This document shows positions 21,563 through 33,479 of a stretch of 64,000 nucleotides of DNA, one piece after another. Below the pieces are notes generated by a model that worked only from the letters and a program-made list of their open reading frames with translations, had not been told where the DNA came from and made no database searches. The DNA comes from Pictodentalium vernedei. Taxonomy: Eukaryota > Mollusca > Scaphopoda > Dentaliida > Dentaliidae. The stretch is from positions 35,034,484 to 35,098,483 of the forward strand of contig CM062291.1 in assembly GCA_031216915.1 (NCBI GenBank). The letters run 5' to 3'. The position numbers and the translations under genes were made by a program. The first letter of the stretch is position 1. Each line of letters begins with the position of its first letter.

Positions 21563-22365
21563 TTCTGAAGTTGTTTTCGGTCCTTTTGATGTTGTCTGAT
21601 GATCACTTATCTATTGGAGTTGTTTTCAGCACATTTGATTTCTTATGATGATCACTTATCTATTGGAGTTGTTTTCAGCACATTTGATTTCATATGATGA
21701 TCACTTATGTATTGGAGGTGGTTTCAGCACATTTAACTCTCTGCACTCTGATGTCAAAATGGCAAAGTTTTCAGCAGCAAATATTTCCCATAATGCAGTC
21801 TGATATTTAACCAAATATACCTTGTTTGACAGAGCTCAGTGGGCCCTGTCAAACAAGATATAATTGGTTAAATTCATAGTTAAACAAGAGAAAAACAGAG
21901 CAATTGGAGAAAAGTTTGTTGTACTACCAGAGTCAAGCCTGGAAATAAGCAGACTGTCATCTGCAGAATAAGGTCCCCAGAGGGGGAATTTGGTGATTCA
22001 ACCCTGCACAGCAGGGTAGCATCACTAAATTTAGTCTCTGTGAACCTCAGCTAAATCAAAATCTCAGGCCTAAAGAGAAAGAGGAACCCAGAGGATAAAT
22101 TGGCCAACTGTATGGGATAGTATCAGCAAATTCACCCTCTGGGGACCTCATTCTAAAAATGCCACATCACTTATCAAACAAGATATAATTTGTTAAATTT
22201 GTATTTAAACAAGAGAAGAAAAGAGTGATGGGAAAAAATTCTGTTGCACTACCAGAGTGCAAGGGGTTAATTTGTATATGATGATCACTTATCGATTGGA
22301 GTGGTTTCAGCACATTTGATTTCGTATGATCACTTATCGATTGCAGTTGATTTCAGCACATTTGA
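21563..22365. repeat. ~50-bp tandem repeat interrupted by a TTAA MITE
   Basis: Units built on GATGATCACTTATCTATTGG and TTTTCAGCACATTTGATTTC lie at about 21590-21732 and resume at 22271-22365 after the MITE. Confidence 0.8.
21733..22270. mobile_element. TTAA MITE type 3 (CTCTGCACTCTG ends) with nested hAT MITE
   Basis: TTAACTCTCTGCACTCTG to CAGAGTGCAAGGGGTTAA, an inverted end pair with TTAA on both sides. It contains ATACCTTGTTTGACAGAGCT. The palindromic hAT MITE inserted at 21934 (to about 22155) is accompanied by a second copy of the host element's right portion. Confidence 0.8.
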
Positions 22366-22434
22366 TGTGTATTTATTCACTCATGTTGTGTTCAATTCAT
22401 TTGTTGAGATTCAACTGTTTATTTTATTTTTCAG

Positions 22435-22560
22435 TTCATTTGATGAATATTCATCAGAGATCAAATCTGGCAGATTAGAATGGAGCCCAGTACACAAATC
22501 AGATAGATTTTGGAGGGAAAATGCAATTAGATTGAATGAAAAAAATTACGAACTTATGAA
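22435..22560 (+). CDS. ATP6V1H: V-ATPase subunit H, internal coding exon (third in window)
   Basis: The acceptor TATTTTTCAG precedes a T that completes the serine codon split from the previous exon. The exon ends in AA before GTAAGT. It encodes [30 protein letters not shown] and [12 protein letters not shown]. This is the most conserved block of subunit H, at the start of the C-terminal domain, and it makes the family call essentially certain. The final lysine codon AA|G is completed by the next exon. Introns of 9.3 kb (left) and 5.2 kb (right) flank it. Confidence 0.96.
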
Positions 22561-22676
22561 GTAAGTTTCATATCAGTACATGACAAATATTGTACATTTT
22601 CTGAGTTTAATGCGTAAAAATCTCTAAAAACCAAATAATAATATTATTCATCAGACATGTAAAAGTGAAACTTCAT

Positions 22677-22927
22677 TTAACCCTTTACCTAACCAGAAAA
22701 GCAGACGACACTTGCAAAAATAATTTTTGAATAACTAATTTTTTTCATTTTTTGTCTCAAAAACATAGGTTATGACCCCTCGTTGGAACGAGCTCAACGA
22801 GCTCGTTCCAACGAGGGGTCATAACCTATGTTTTTGAGACAAAAATGAAAAAAATAATGAAAATTAAGTGGCGATTTTTTAGAATAGCGCTGACCGGTTT
22901 TGGCCGTTACGTTAGGTAAAGGGTTAA
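22677..22927 (-). mobile_element. TTAA MITE type 1, near-perfect copy
   Basis: TTAACCCTTTACCTAACCAG to CGTTAGGTAAAGGGTTAA. The core CATAGGTTATGACCCCTCG and its exact inverse flank GAGCTCAACGAGCTC. Confidence 0.9.
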
Positions 22928-23300
22928 GAATTGAATGCAATTTTTATAATCTTTATTGGAGTATGAACGTGTGGGAATGGGTACAAATTATGTATAAATC
23001 CCGAAGGGATTCTTACAATTTGTACCCATTCCCACACGTTCATACTCCAATAAAGATTATAAAAATTGCATTCAATTCTTATAATTACATCCCGTAACTG
23101 TTTAAACTACTTTTTACCAAACAACAAAGCAGAAAGGCGAAATAAAACAGGTATGAACGAACGAGGCGAAAAACCACCCTCACACAATGAACGTGTGGGG
23201 ATGGGTACAAATTATGTATAAATCCCGAAGGGATTCATACAATTTGTACCCATTCCCACATGATCATACTCCAATAAAGATTATAAAAATTGCATTCAAT
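22927..23300. repeat. Tandemly repeated foldback
   Basis: First unit: ~78-bp arms (AAGAATTGAATGCAATTTTT to ATAAATCCC) mirrored around GAA up to about 23083. A second unit, lacking its outer left portion, starts near 23187 and again shows ATAAATCCCGAAGGGATTC. The spacer AAACTACTTTTTACCAAACA follows both. Confidence 0.88.
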
Positions 23301-24069
23301 TCTTATAATTACATTCCGTAAATGTTTAAACTACTTTTTACCAAACAACAAAGCAGAAAGACGAAATAAAACATATACGAACGAACAAGGCGAAAAACCA
23401 CCCTCACACAAAAGACAAAGCGCACAACTCTGAGTTGAGCGCCTGTTCCGTCTAAATGATATCCCAGAGGCAAATAAGCTTTAATTTTCACAACTTTAGA
23501 AATGGAAACAAGTAATTTAGTAACAGGCTTTATGCCACAGTTGGGAAATGTCACCAAAGAAACAGCAGTAGATTTGATCACTGTTTGAGGTGCAAAAAGT
23601 TAAAAACCTCCCCAAACACAGCCTGAATTACATTCTGTCAACTGCGCTCTACCGTAAATGTGGGTCAAAGTTTGATCAAATGTATTCATTGGAAAATGAA
23701 TTACATTTGGTCATGACGTTTTCTTCCAGCTGACTAATGGGAATTGAGTATTTGGACCCAAAACGTATAACTACATTAACAATGTAATTATTCTTGATTG
23801 GCAGACAACTATGCAATCAAAACGTTCATGTGAATTCATTGTAGACCTGGGTGTTTTTTTAGTTCAGCTGTTTTTTGTGACAAAAGAGAGAATATAGGCA
23901 CATAGAATACATCTGAACTCAGGGGAGGAAACAGTAACACAGGTTCCCTAGCAAATTTGGTTACCGATAAAATGTGTTGTTTCTGTTGATAGTCATCAAA
24001 TGAATTGCTGAGTGTGCTTCTAATAATTGCTTTTATAGATGTGAAGGCATGTAATAAACACATGCGTGA
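23301..24069. other. Intron sequence without an identified gene
   Basis: No protein family recognised in the short ORFs. The first ~100 bp repeat the spacer of the preceding foldback. Confidence 0.55.
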
Positions 24070-24186
24070 ATGGGTTAATCGATATGGCACTTGTGCCAAC
24101 GTGCAAGGATAAAACCAAAGACCTGCGGCCTCTCGTTTTATCCTTCCGTGCTGGTACTTGTGCCATATCGATTAACCCATCCACAC
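24070..24186. repeat. Foldback with ~55-bp arms
   Basis: GGGTTAATCGATATGGCAC on the left and its inverse on the right, with several arm mismatches, so it is older than the neighbouring palindromes. Confidence 0.8.
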
Positions 24187-24206
24187 GCGTATGTCATTCT
24201 GTGTAT

Positions 24207-24475
24207 TTAGGCCACACAAAGTAGATCTTCTGTTTCTCAGGCCATTATTTGTAAAATTGCATGCGGGCGAGCGTTTTTTTATTTTATTTTTTATTTCAGT
24301 AATTACGTCTTTTCCATCAAAAGTTCATGTTCTTAGTTCGAGTTTTAGGTCTCATAATCTACAGAATAGCATGGGTGGTGGTGTATTTCATCCCTTGAGT
24401 GCAAGAAGGCTTTGCAATGCTAAAGCATTGCAAAGCCTTCTTGCACTCAAGGGACAAATTCATCAATTTTTTTAA
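24207..24475 (+). mobile_element. TAGGCC MITE, partial
   Basis: Starts TTAGGCCACACAAAGTAGAT and contains the perfect palindrome GCAAGAAGGCTTTGCAATGC / GCATTGCAAAGCCTTCTTGC. Its right terminus is missing compared with 42539-42947. Confidence 0.7.
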
Positions 24476-24608
24476 GTTGTAACAATGTAATTATTTGAAA
24501 GTACATGTACTAAGGTTGTAAAGAAATTACATATTATAATTAAGGCTCCATAAAGTAGATCATCTGTTTCTCAGGCCATTTTTTGTAAAAGTGCATGTGG
24601 GCAGGTGG

Positions 24609-25876
24609 TTTTTAGCTCACCTGAGCGAAGCTTGAGGTGAGCTTTACTGATCACTTGCCGTCCATCTGTCTGTCTGTTAACTTCATGTTTTCGACTTCTC
24701 AAGAACCGCTGGGCCAATTTAGATGAAACTTGATGTGAATCTTCCCCAACATGTGTCCACCCAAGTTTGTTCATAAGATGTTGCCACGCCCACCAGGGGC
24801 TCTACAAGGGGCATAACTCTAACACTACCTTAAATTTTCTTAAAAAATCTTCTTCAGATCCAGCAATCGGAATTTTTTGATATTTGGTGTGCAGCATCCT
24901 TAGTGGGGTGTGATTCAAGTTTGTTAAATCCAAGTCCCTGAGTTCAAATTTGGCCGAATTATAACTTTGTTCAATATGAGGAATTTTTCTTTAAAAATCT
25001 TCTTCAGATTCAGCAGTCGGAATGTTTTGATATTTGGCATGCAGCATCCTTAGTGGGGTGAGATTTAAGTTTGTTAAATCCAAGTCCCTCGGTTCATATT
25101 TGGACTCCCTGTGGGAGCCCGAATTATAACTTCGATCAATATGAGGAATTTTTCTTTAAAAAATCTTCTTCAAATTCAGCATTCGGAATGTTTTGATATT
25201 TGGCATGCAGCATCCTTAGTGGGGTGAGATTCAAGTTTGTTCAAGCCATGTCCCTAGGTTCATATTTGGGCTCACTGTGGGAGCTCGAATTGTAACTTAG
25301 TTCAAAATGAGGAATTTTCTTTAAAAATCTTCTTCTTCAGATCCAGCAGTCAGAATATTGATATTTGGTATGCAGCATCCTTAGGGGGTAAGATTCAAGT
25401 TTGTTGAAGCCAAGTCCCTGGGTTCATATTTGGGCTCTGGGGGGTGGAGTGGGGGTGAGATTCAAGTTTGTTCAAGCCAAGTCCCTGAGTTCATATTTGG
25501 GCTCCCTGTGGGAGCCTGAATTATAACTTAGTTCAATATGAGGAATATTCTTCAAAAATCTTCTTCACATCCACCATTCAGAATCTTTTGACAATTGGAA
25601 AATGGCATCCCACTGGAGGTGAGATTCAAGTTTTTTCAAACCAAGTCCCTGGGTTCATATTTGGGCTTCCTATGGGAGCCTGAATTATAACTTAGTTCAA
25701 TATGAGGAATATTCTTTAAAAATATATTTTTTTTGATCCACTGGTCGGAATCTTTAGATATTTGGTATAAGCTTTTCTAAGGAGGGGCAGATGCAACTTG
25801 TTGAAATCAATTCCCTGGGTTTTATATTTAGGCTAACCTATCAGGTGAGTGCCCTCAGGCCCCCTGGGGCCTCTTG
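24609..25876 (+). mobile_element. Helentron-like repeat, AGCTCACCTGA family, inside a TAGGCC MITE
   Basis: TTTTTAGCTCACCTGAGCG to CCCCCTGGGGCCTCTTG. The left flank (24541-24608) is the start of a TAGGCC MITE. The interior has about five ~160-bp units with GTTTGATATTTGGCATGCAG. Confidence 0.7.
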
Positions 25877-25888
25877 TTTATTTTATTT

Positions 25889-27138
25889 TTAGCTCAACTT
25901 GACAACGTCAAGTATGAGCTATTGGGAAGGATTCCAATCCATCGTCCATTTACATCCATCCATATGTCCATCCGTATGTAAGTTCTCTGTCCTTTCATAA
26001 TTCCTTTAACACACCCTCCAGGCTGTAGTTCTCCCCCGATCAGTTCCAAATTTCATACGTGGCTTTGGGGCAATGTCTAGATGGGAGGTATCAATTTTTT
26101 CCGAATTTCATTGATAAACATGGCCATCAGTGGCCATCTTAAATTTGGTATATAAATTGTCAACAATTCCATTGGCATACCCAACAGGACGAATCTCTCA
26201 CCCGATTTTTTTCAAGTTTCATATGCAGCTTTGGTGTGATGTCTGATGGGAGCTATCAAATTTTTCTGAGTTTTGTTGAAAATCATAGCCGCCAGCAGCC
26301 TTCTTGGATTTGGATCTTACTTGTCAACAATTCCATTAGCTCACCTGATCTTTTTCAAATTTCATCTATTGCTTTAGTGTGATGTCTAGATGGGAGCTAT
26401 AGAATTTTTCTGAATTTTGTTGAAAAACATGGCCGTCGGTGGCCATTATGGATTTGGTATATTAATTGTCAACAATTCTATTAGCACACCTTACAGGCCA
26501 CATCTCTCACCCAATCTTTTTTCAAATTTTAGCTTTGGTGTGATGTCTTGATAGGAGCTATTGCACTTTTCTTTATTTCACTGAAAAATATGGCCTCCTG
26601 AAGCCATCTTGGATTTTTCATAGGAATTGTTAACAATTCCATTAGCACACCCTACGGGCACTATCTCTCACCCAATCTTTTTCTAATTTCATGTGTATCG
26701 TTGGTGTGATGTCTACATGGGAGCTATCAAATTTTTCTTAATTTCACTGAAAAACATGGCTGTCAGTGGCCATCTTGGATTTGGCATATAAATTGTTAAC
26801 GATTCCATTAGCAATCCCTGCAGACCGCATCTTTCACCTGATCTTTTTGGATTTTATATGTAGCTTTGAAATGATGTCTAGATGGGAGCTATCAAATTTT
26901 TCTGAATTTCTTTTAAAAAACTATGGCTGCCAGTGGCCTCATGGATTTGGCGTATAAGTTGTCAACAATTCCATTAGCACACTCTACAGGCCACATCCCT
27001 TATGTGATCTTTTTCAGATTTCATATGTAGCTTTGTTGTGATGTCTTTTCTGTAGAAACTTGGCTGAATGACTTGGCATTACTGGGGCTTGCTATTTAGT
27101 TCAGTCCCTTCTTGGTCAGGTTGAGCTGACACTTTCAT
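25889..27138 (+). mobile_element. Helentron-like repeat, AGCTCAACTTGAC family
   Basis: TTTTAGCTCAACTTGACAAC at the start, GTTGAGCTGACACTTTCAT at the end. Internal ~165-bp units each carry GATGTCTAGATGGGAGCTAT-like text, parallel to the 170-bp units of the copy at 10549. Confidence 0.65.
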
Positions 27139-27265
27139 CTATTCTTATCGGAATACTGGAAAAGAAGCTGCACTGTACTGCTGATATAAATCTACCTAAT
27201 AACTGATGACCCACTGACTGACCAACTTGCTTTCTTCCTTTTGGTATTGATGAAGGAGTTGGGGG

Positions 27266-27665
27266 GGGGCGCGGTGGCGTCACGGTAACCGGTTCTCATC
27301 AGATACCGAAGTTAAGCAACGTCGAGCGCGGTTAGTAGTTGGATGGGTGACCATTTCAGCGACTGATTCATGCTCCCGCGTTGTGTCCTTGGGCTAGGCA
27401 CTTAACCCCGATTGATACATGGGGGCACGTTGATGCTGTGTACTAAGGCATACCGCACGTTGATGGTGCGCATGTCTTCAACCAATCTAACCCTGTCTGT
27501 GCCGTGGTGCAGAGTTCAGAGTTACAATGTTGGAGAGCTGACAGCTGCTCGTCATTGCTCGGGGGTTCTCTCCGGGTACTCCGGCTTCCTCCACCTGTAA
27601 AACTGTCACCGACATGTTATGACCCTGGCTGTTAATGTGTCGTTAAACCCTAATAAAAAAACAAT
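27266..27665 (+). mobile_element. 5S rRNA-headed SINE
   Basis: The head carries GTTCTCATCAGATACCGAAG then TTAAGCAACGTCGAGC and GGTTAGTAGTTGGATGGGTG, which follow the internal promoter half of 5S rRNA in order. Then the body GTTGTGTCCTTGGGCTAGGC and the tail GTGTCGTTAAACCCTAATAA with A runs. Not a 5S gene: the first part of 5S and its 3' stem are missing. Confidence 0.85.
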
Positions 27666-27737
27666 AAAAAAATTGATGAAGGAGTTTTCGCATTTTGAAA
27701 GTTACTAGATGTTCATATGTTTTCTGTTGTTTTAAAG

Positions 27738-27839
27738 GATTTTAATCAGATTGTTGGAGTCCAGTCGAGATCCATTGATATTGTCAGTAGCAGCACATGA
27801 TATAGGAGAATATGTCAGATATTATCCTAGAGGTAAAAA
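27738..27839 (+). CDS. ATP6V1H: V-ATPase subunit H, internal coding exon (fourth in window)
   Basis: The acceptor TTTTAAAG is followed by G completing the split lysine codon; the exon ends AA before GTGAGT. It encodes [18 protein letters not shown] then [16 protein letters not shown]. This is a helical repeat of the C-terminal domain, and the AHD-GEYVR-YPRGK pattern is diagnostic of the family. A 5S-headed SINE ends only about 70 bp upstream, so the branch-point and pyrimidine region of this intron is short and borders mobile DNA. Confidence 0.95.
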
Positions 27840-27954
27840 GTGAGTAAATTTTATGTATTAATGGTTAAGATTTTTTTCTGTTCAAATATAACAGTTCTTA
27901 TGATTTCATGTCTTATTATTTAACCACTTACTCAATGAACACAACATCAAACTT

Positions 27955-28436
27955 TGTTCACCTGACTGAAAGTCAGGATGAGCTGTAGTGATCACTCACC
28001 ATCTATTGTCTGTCTGACATCTGTCGTCCATCATCTGTGAACACGGTGTTTGCACCTGCCTCTCCTAACCCACTGAACCAATTTTAGTTATATTTGAGGT
28101 TATTGCCTGTTCTGACATCTCATTTTATTTTTTTTCAAATCAAGTTGCCAAGCCTCTTAGGGAGTGGATGGGTAAAATCAGCCAAAATTCTTATAAAATC
28201 TTCCCATGAACCAGCTGGTACAATGACTTGATATTTGGTATGGAGCTTCCTTTTGGGGTGTAGAATCAAGTTTGTTCAAACGAAGTTCGTGAATCAATAT
28301 TTGCCTTTGTAATGGGAGGGGTAAGATTTTTGGCCCCCACCCAAGATTTCTATTTTCTGAACCGATTGTTCAATTTGAACCAAATTTGGTATGTGGTATT
28401 ATTGTGTCATAAGTACTTGATTCATGCAAAAAAAAT
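27955..28436 (+). mobile_element. Helentron-like repeat fragment cut by DIRS copy B
   Basis: TTCACCTGACTGAAAGTCAGG start and AAGTACTTGATTCATGC before the junction, matching the early part of copies at 36599 and 55477. The rest is absent on the other side of the DIRS element. Confidence 0.7.
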
Positions 28437-28640
28437 TTTTTTATACTATACCAATGACCCAGACTTAGCTGGTGCTAACTCTAAAATATCTAGGGCCAAA
28501 CGCAAATTTTACCCCCCAATCCCCAAAATTTGCATCTAAAACTGAAAATTACATGTCCTATATGGTCCTCCATACTTTTACTCCACTGCGCATGCACAGT
28601 GTCAAGGAGGTCTCGAAATTGTCGCAATTATCATTCTTTG
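28437..28640. repeat. DIRS left inverted terminal repeat, copy B
   Basis: ATACCAATGACCCAGAC start; NRF-1-like motif as CTGCGCATGCACAG. Inverse of the right repeats at 2636 and 53685. Confidence 0.85.
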
Positions 28641-29749
28641 TTTGGCCCTCAATACAGTTACACTTCACTGCTATTTGTGCTTGTAAATCTCAGTTTTAAG
28701 GATGCCAGACACATAATTATGAGAGAAATGGTGGATATAAGGAGGAAATAGAAGGAGGAGAGGAAAAAACAATGGAAACAAATGTTCAGGGCTGTAACTT
28801 ATAATTATTTTACGAAATTATTCATGTTACCTATTTTCGAGGCATGACCTTGTTGTGGTCATTCTTGCTATGAATGTTCCATTGTTTAATCAGTGTTTCC
28901 TCTCTCCCTTTCCTTTATTCCCCCCTAGCTATTCTCCCATGCTTTTGTTTTTTTTTTGTAATGTTTATTACTAAAATTTCTTGGGAGTTTTGGCTTGGAA
29001 ACAGAATTATTTTCTGCTGTTTTCCCCATGTTTACCCCATGTTTACGTCCTCACTCTTGGGTGGTTAGGCATTTTGGTCTGCATCTACCATCTGATGTTC
29101 TGCAGTTTCTTCTCTGGAAGTCTCTGTTTTGCATCAGATAGTGTTTAAATTGGTAACTGATTTCGGGCCAGGTTTATCAGTGCCTGGAATCATGTTTCCG
29201 GTTTGTTTACACTTTTTGTCTTTGTTGACAACGGTTACTTCTTAGTGATTACTTGTCCTCTGCTTAGTTCAGTTCATAGCACGATACATTAATATTGTCC
29301 ATAAGTGTTACATTAATTTTTTTAAAATGATTTAAAATATTTATCCACACTTAGGCTTTTTTGGGATCCATTTGGGCTCATTGTTCCCATTGGGAACTTG
29401 GGCTCTGCTGAAAATTTTTTCAAAAATTTTTTTTGGGGAAATTATTTTCTTTTGAAATGTTATAATGGATTATAATATATTATGTATATTTATTTCAAGG
29501 GTTAGTGCGAGTAATATGAAAATGTTGAAAAAATATTCTTCAATTGTAATGCAAGGATATCTTCCTCTAATTCGCAGGTTCATTGTGTTTCTTATAGTCA
29601 ATGTAGTCGCACTAATTCTTGCTCTGTGTGTGTTGATTGATATGACAACGTTGGAGACGTGTGTCACGGTATTTTGTTAGCGGTGAGGGGTCCATTGCAG
29701 TCCTCTCTCCGTAGGGTCTCACTATATTATCAGTTTCTTTTTCTGAATT

Positions 29750-31500
29750 CAGAGTGATGTTTCCGTGATGTCTTCAACAAGTGTGTCTCTGTCGTTGCAA
29801 TATTAGGGCTAGCAGAAAGTGCTCAAGGTATTACAATAATTGCCGAAGAGTTCCCTAGTGGGATCGAAGACATTGATCGTCCGCTAGTCCACCCGGTGTC
29901 GAATGGATCAGCATATTGGTTTGTCCGTTGTGGTCCAGGGAAGCAGATTGGGTGATGCGAGCACTATAAAACATCGAATGTGCACACCCAGCAATGACGG
30001 ATCCGAGGATAGTACACAGGAAGCCTGTCATTCCGGTAGCTAGCTCGTCCAGGTCCATCTGGACCGCAAGCGAGAGAGGCCCCCTCTCTCTTACATCAAC
30101 ATCTGCGCCGTGATGCTGTTGTATATTTGTTTGTCAGTCGGAGCTTATGTCCACTCCTCCTGCTCGGGACGCTCTGTTGCATAGACAGTCCAACGCGGCT
30201 GTTATATTGGCTTCCTCATCCTCACGTCAACACACACGACCACACCTTGGCTATGTGACCACAGATTTCCAGGGAACGTTTGCATATTATATAAATGCAG
30301 GATTGAACGTCCCTGGTGCTCCTGCTTCGCCGACCACGGAATACACGTCGACCAGGTCACTCCATCTGCTAGCCAAGGACACAAGACCTTTCCAGTTGGG
30401 ACGTTCGCATATTATATAAATGCAGGAATGAACGTCCCTGGAGCTTCCAGCGGATAATTACGTAGGACCGCGGCTCCACAGGTCTCATTGAGTACTATGA
30501 ACAAGGTGATGTTACCGTGATGTCTTCGTAAAGTGTGCTTTCGTCGTCACAGTCAAATGAAGAGCTAGCGGTAAAAGTGCTCATGCAGATACGTCAATTG
30601 CCTAAGAGGTCCCAAGTAGGATCGACGGCGTTGGCGTCCGCTAGCTCGCCCGGTGTAGTGACCATTCATCGAATGGCTCAGCAGCCGGGTTCGTCCGTTG
30701 CGGTCAGGAAGGAGATTTGGGTGATGCGAGCACTATAAAATACAATGTACACACCCAGTGACGACGGATACGAGGATGGTACGGAGGAAGCCTATTAGTC
30801 TGGTTCCTAGCTCGTCCAGGTCCATCTGGGCTGCGAGTGAGAGAGGTCCCTCTCTCGTACTACAACATCTGGGCCCAGATGTTGTGGTACAAAACGTTCC
30901 TCAGTCGGAGCATAAGTCCACTGCTCGGGACGCTCCGTTATATAGACAGTCTGGAGAGACTGCTCTTTCGGCTTCCTCATCCTCACCGCAGTACACGCGA
31001 CCGCACCTTGGCTACGTGACCAGTGATATTCAACCAACTTCGCCGACCAGGGATTCTACGGCGACCAGGTCATGCCATCCGGTAGCCAAGGATACGAGGC
31101 CTTCATACTCTGGACGTTCGCATATAAGAAGTATGCAGGAGTTAACGTCCAAGGAGCTTTCAGCGGCTAAATCCTGTAAGACCGCAGCTCCACAGGCCTC
31201 TGTTACGGACATGCTATCACAGATAGCACAAATTATCGCAGCAACCGACAGTAACTCTGTCGGATCAGGAATTCTCCGAGGAAGCTGGGTTGGTACTTTC
31301 TGCTGCAGGTTCAGGCACGGACGACCAAGAATTACAAGTGGTCCGACAGGATGGCAAAAGGGATACGGATGAGTTGTATTTTCCCTTTCGGAACAACATA
31401 ATTACTGTAGAGTGCATCCGGCATTATCATCTGACGTTGTTCCTCCGGACCAAAATGCTGCATTGCCGGATAAGAGACTGATAGTGCCACTGGACACAGA
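29750..31500 (+). pseudogene. DIRS gag-like region, tandemly duplicated, copy B
   Basis: Two ~770-bp units begin near 29750 and 30512. Each has GGGTGATGCGAGCACTATAA (TATAAAA at 29965-29971 and 30734-30740), then hairpin sequences and a Ser/Pro/Arg-rich frame. The longest open frame (30758-31372, about 204 codons) reads like ARDAPLYRQS, RPHLGYVT and HPVAKDTRPS, recurring in copies B and C. I recognise no enzymatic motif; position and composition suggest a nucleic-acid-binding Gag. Confidence 0.6.
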
Positions 31501-32209
31501 ATTCTTAATCGGTTTAGGGACATCATCCCTCAGTTTCCGACATAGTCCAGATATGTCTCGCGGACATTTGATCTGTTGAGTGACGCTGTATTTATATAAC
31601 TTGCTACCTAAATGGGCAGGGCAGGTTTCTTATCGGCAAATGCTCTACATCTGCCTTTCATCAATTCAAGGAATATTTTGAAACGGCAGGACAGAGCATT
31701 CTGAGAGTTCTCTGCGTCTAGACAACCAGGTCAGGGCCTAGTATTGTTTATACTGTCGTCTATGTCAATTCCAACCACAATGTTGGAAACGACCATATCG
31801 TCTAGCAGGGTCAGCTTAGACGCATTATCGTATGCAGATCACCTTACCAGAACGTTATCATTACGTCTCAAAGGAAAAAGAATTTTAGGATGTACAACCT
31901 CCTCAAGAGTTCTTTCAAGGACCTCACGTAAAACTCCATCCTTTTAGTGGCAATATGGAGTTGGTTAGATGTGACGCGGCCCTGGCTACATCCACGCGTG
32001 TGGATAGTAAGGTGAAAAACTCTCTCAGAGTCGCTCCGGTCTCCGGAGAGTTTTCTTCCATGGCAAGCTTTCCGCAGTCTATGATCAGATAACTAAGAAA
32101 GCTTCAGACTCTCTGCTATTCAAATCCACTTCCATATAGTTGGATTCAGCAGAGAAGAGTAGGCCAGGCACTTCTGGGATGAATACGTCCAAGGGAAGTT
32201 CCTATAGAG

Positions 32210-33110
32210 GTTCCTATGCGTCCTCTAGGTCTTACTCTAGATACCGTCAGGGTAGCGACTCAGGTAGGGGCCGTAATTCTGGCTGAGACATCCGGTCAGA
32301 TGCCCCTAGGTCGACGGGGCGAGGTGCGGGCTGTGGAGGACATGGCTTCTCCTTCCGCAAGCCTCACAGGACCAGGAGGAAATGATATTAACCTCTATCG
32401 TGTACTAGTGAGCGGAAGACTGTCAAGTTTCTCAATTAATTGGGAATAGATTACGGACGTCCCTTGGATTCGGGGGGTGATTTCGGAAGGACTAAATTGT
32501 CCTTCAAACGAAATCCTCCGTTAACTCGGAGTCCAAGATGGACTCAGCTTCCGTCAAGTCAGCAGGAAAGAGGCTCGCTTCCATCAGAAGTCCAGTCTCT
32601 TCTGGAATGATCGCGATAGAGATTGTAGAAATCCAGGAATTTCCAGGTTTCTGCAATCATCCTTTTCTGGTTCCAAAAACCAGACGGCTCGTTCCGTTCA
32701 CTCATTATTCTGAGCTGGATAACAAGCTGATTGTGGATACAAGTTTATATATGGAGTCCATCCAATCGGTCAGAGCGAGTTTTCAGGTGTACGACTATGC
32801 TACATGCATAGATCTCAAGATGCGTACTTTCACGTCGTGGTACATCAGGTGTTCAGAAAGTATCTTCGCTTCCTCATCATAGGAGTCGTGTATCAGTTCT
32901 GAGCAATGTGCTTTGGTCTGAATCTAGCCCCCTGGGCTTTCACTCGAATAACGGACTCGGTAATGACTCATTTCCGAGCTCATTCATCTGCGATAATGTC
33001 AGCCTACCTGGACGACATTCTTTAGAGGTACGGCAATGAGTTAACGCTTCAAAACGATGTACAGAATCTGCTTCTATTGCTCTGATGTCTCGGTTTCATA
33101 AGTAGACGAG
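32210..33110 (+). pseudogene. DIRS reverse transcriptase remnant, copy B
   Basis: An Arg/Gly/Ser-rich stretch (32210-32280) precedes RT blocks read across frames: FLVPK near 32670, SIQSVRAS near 32760, IDLK/AYFHVVVHQVFRKYLRF from 32808, CFGLNLAPWAF near 32910 and YLDDI at 33005-33019. YLDD is the metal-binding catalytic motif. A one-base loss near 32819 and in-frame stops inactivate it. Confidence 0.8.
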
Positions 33111-33479
33111 GAGAAGTCGGATCTGGTATCATCCAAATCATTCACCCACTGGGGGATGAGCTTTGAAACGCACAACATTTTCGTTCGTCTGCCGTTACCC
33201 AGAGCGAAATTAATCAGTTATGCTCACTATTGTCTTCGCTCAGACAAGGTCTCAGCGAGAGATCTCATGATACTGATACGTTTGTGCAGAGCTGCCGCGA
33301 TTTTATTCCGATGGGGCGGTTACGCACTTGTCCTCTCCAATTTCTTCTGATCCAGAATTGGAAGGTGAAGATTTTTTTGCTCGATACGGATATCTTCTTG
33401 TCAATCAAGTGAATAAGAGATTCAGACTTGGGCAAGTTTTCAGTAGTTAACTCAGAGAATTCCACTGCAGTTGCAGGGT

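Noticed and set aside
27266-27400. Possible 5S rRNA gene
   Set aside because: Only the internal promoter half resembles 5S, joined to a SINE body and A-rich tail; a second diverged copy exists at 46108.
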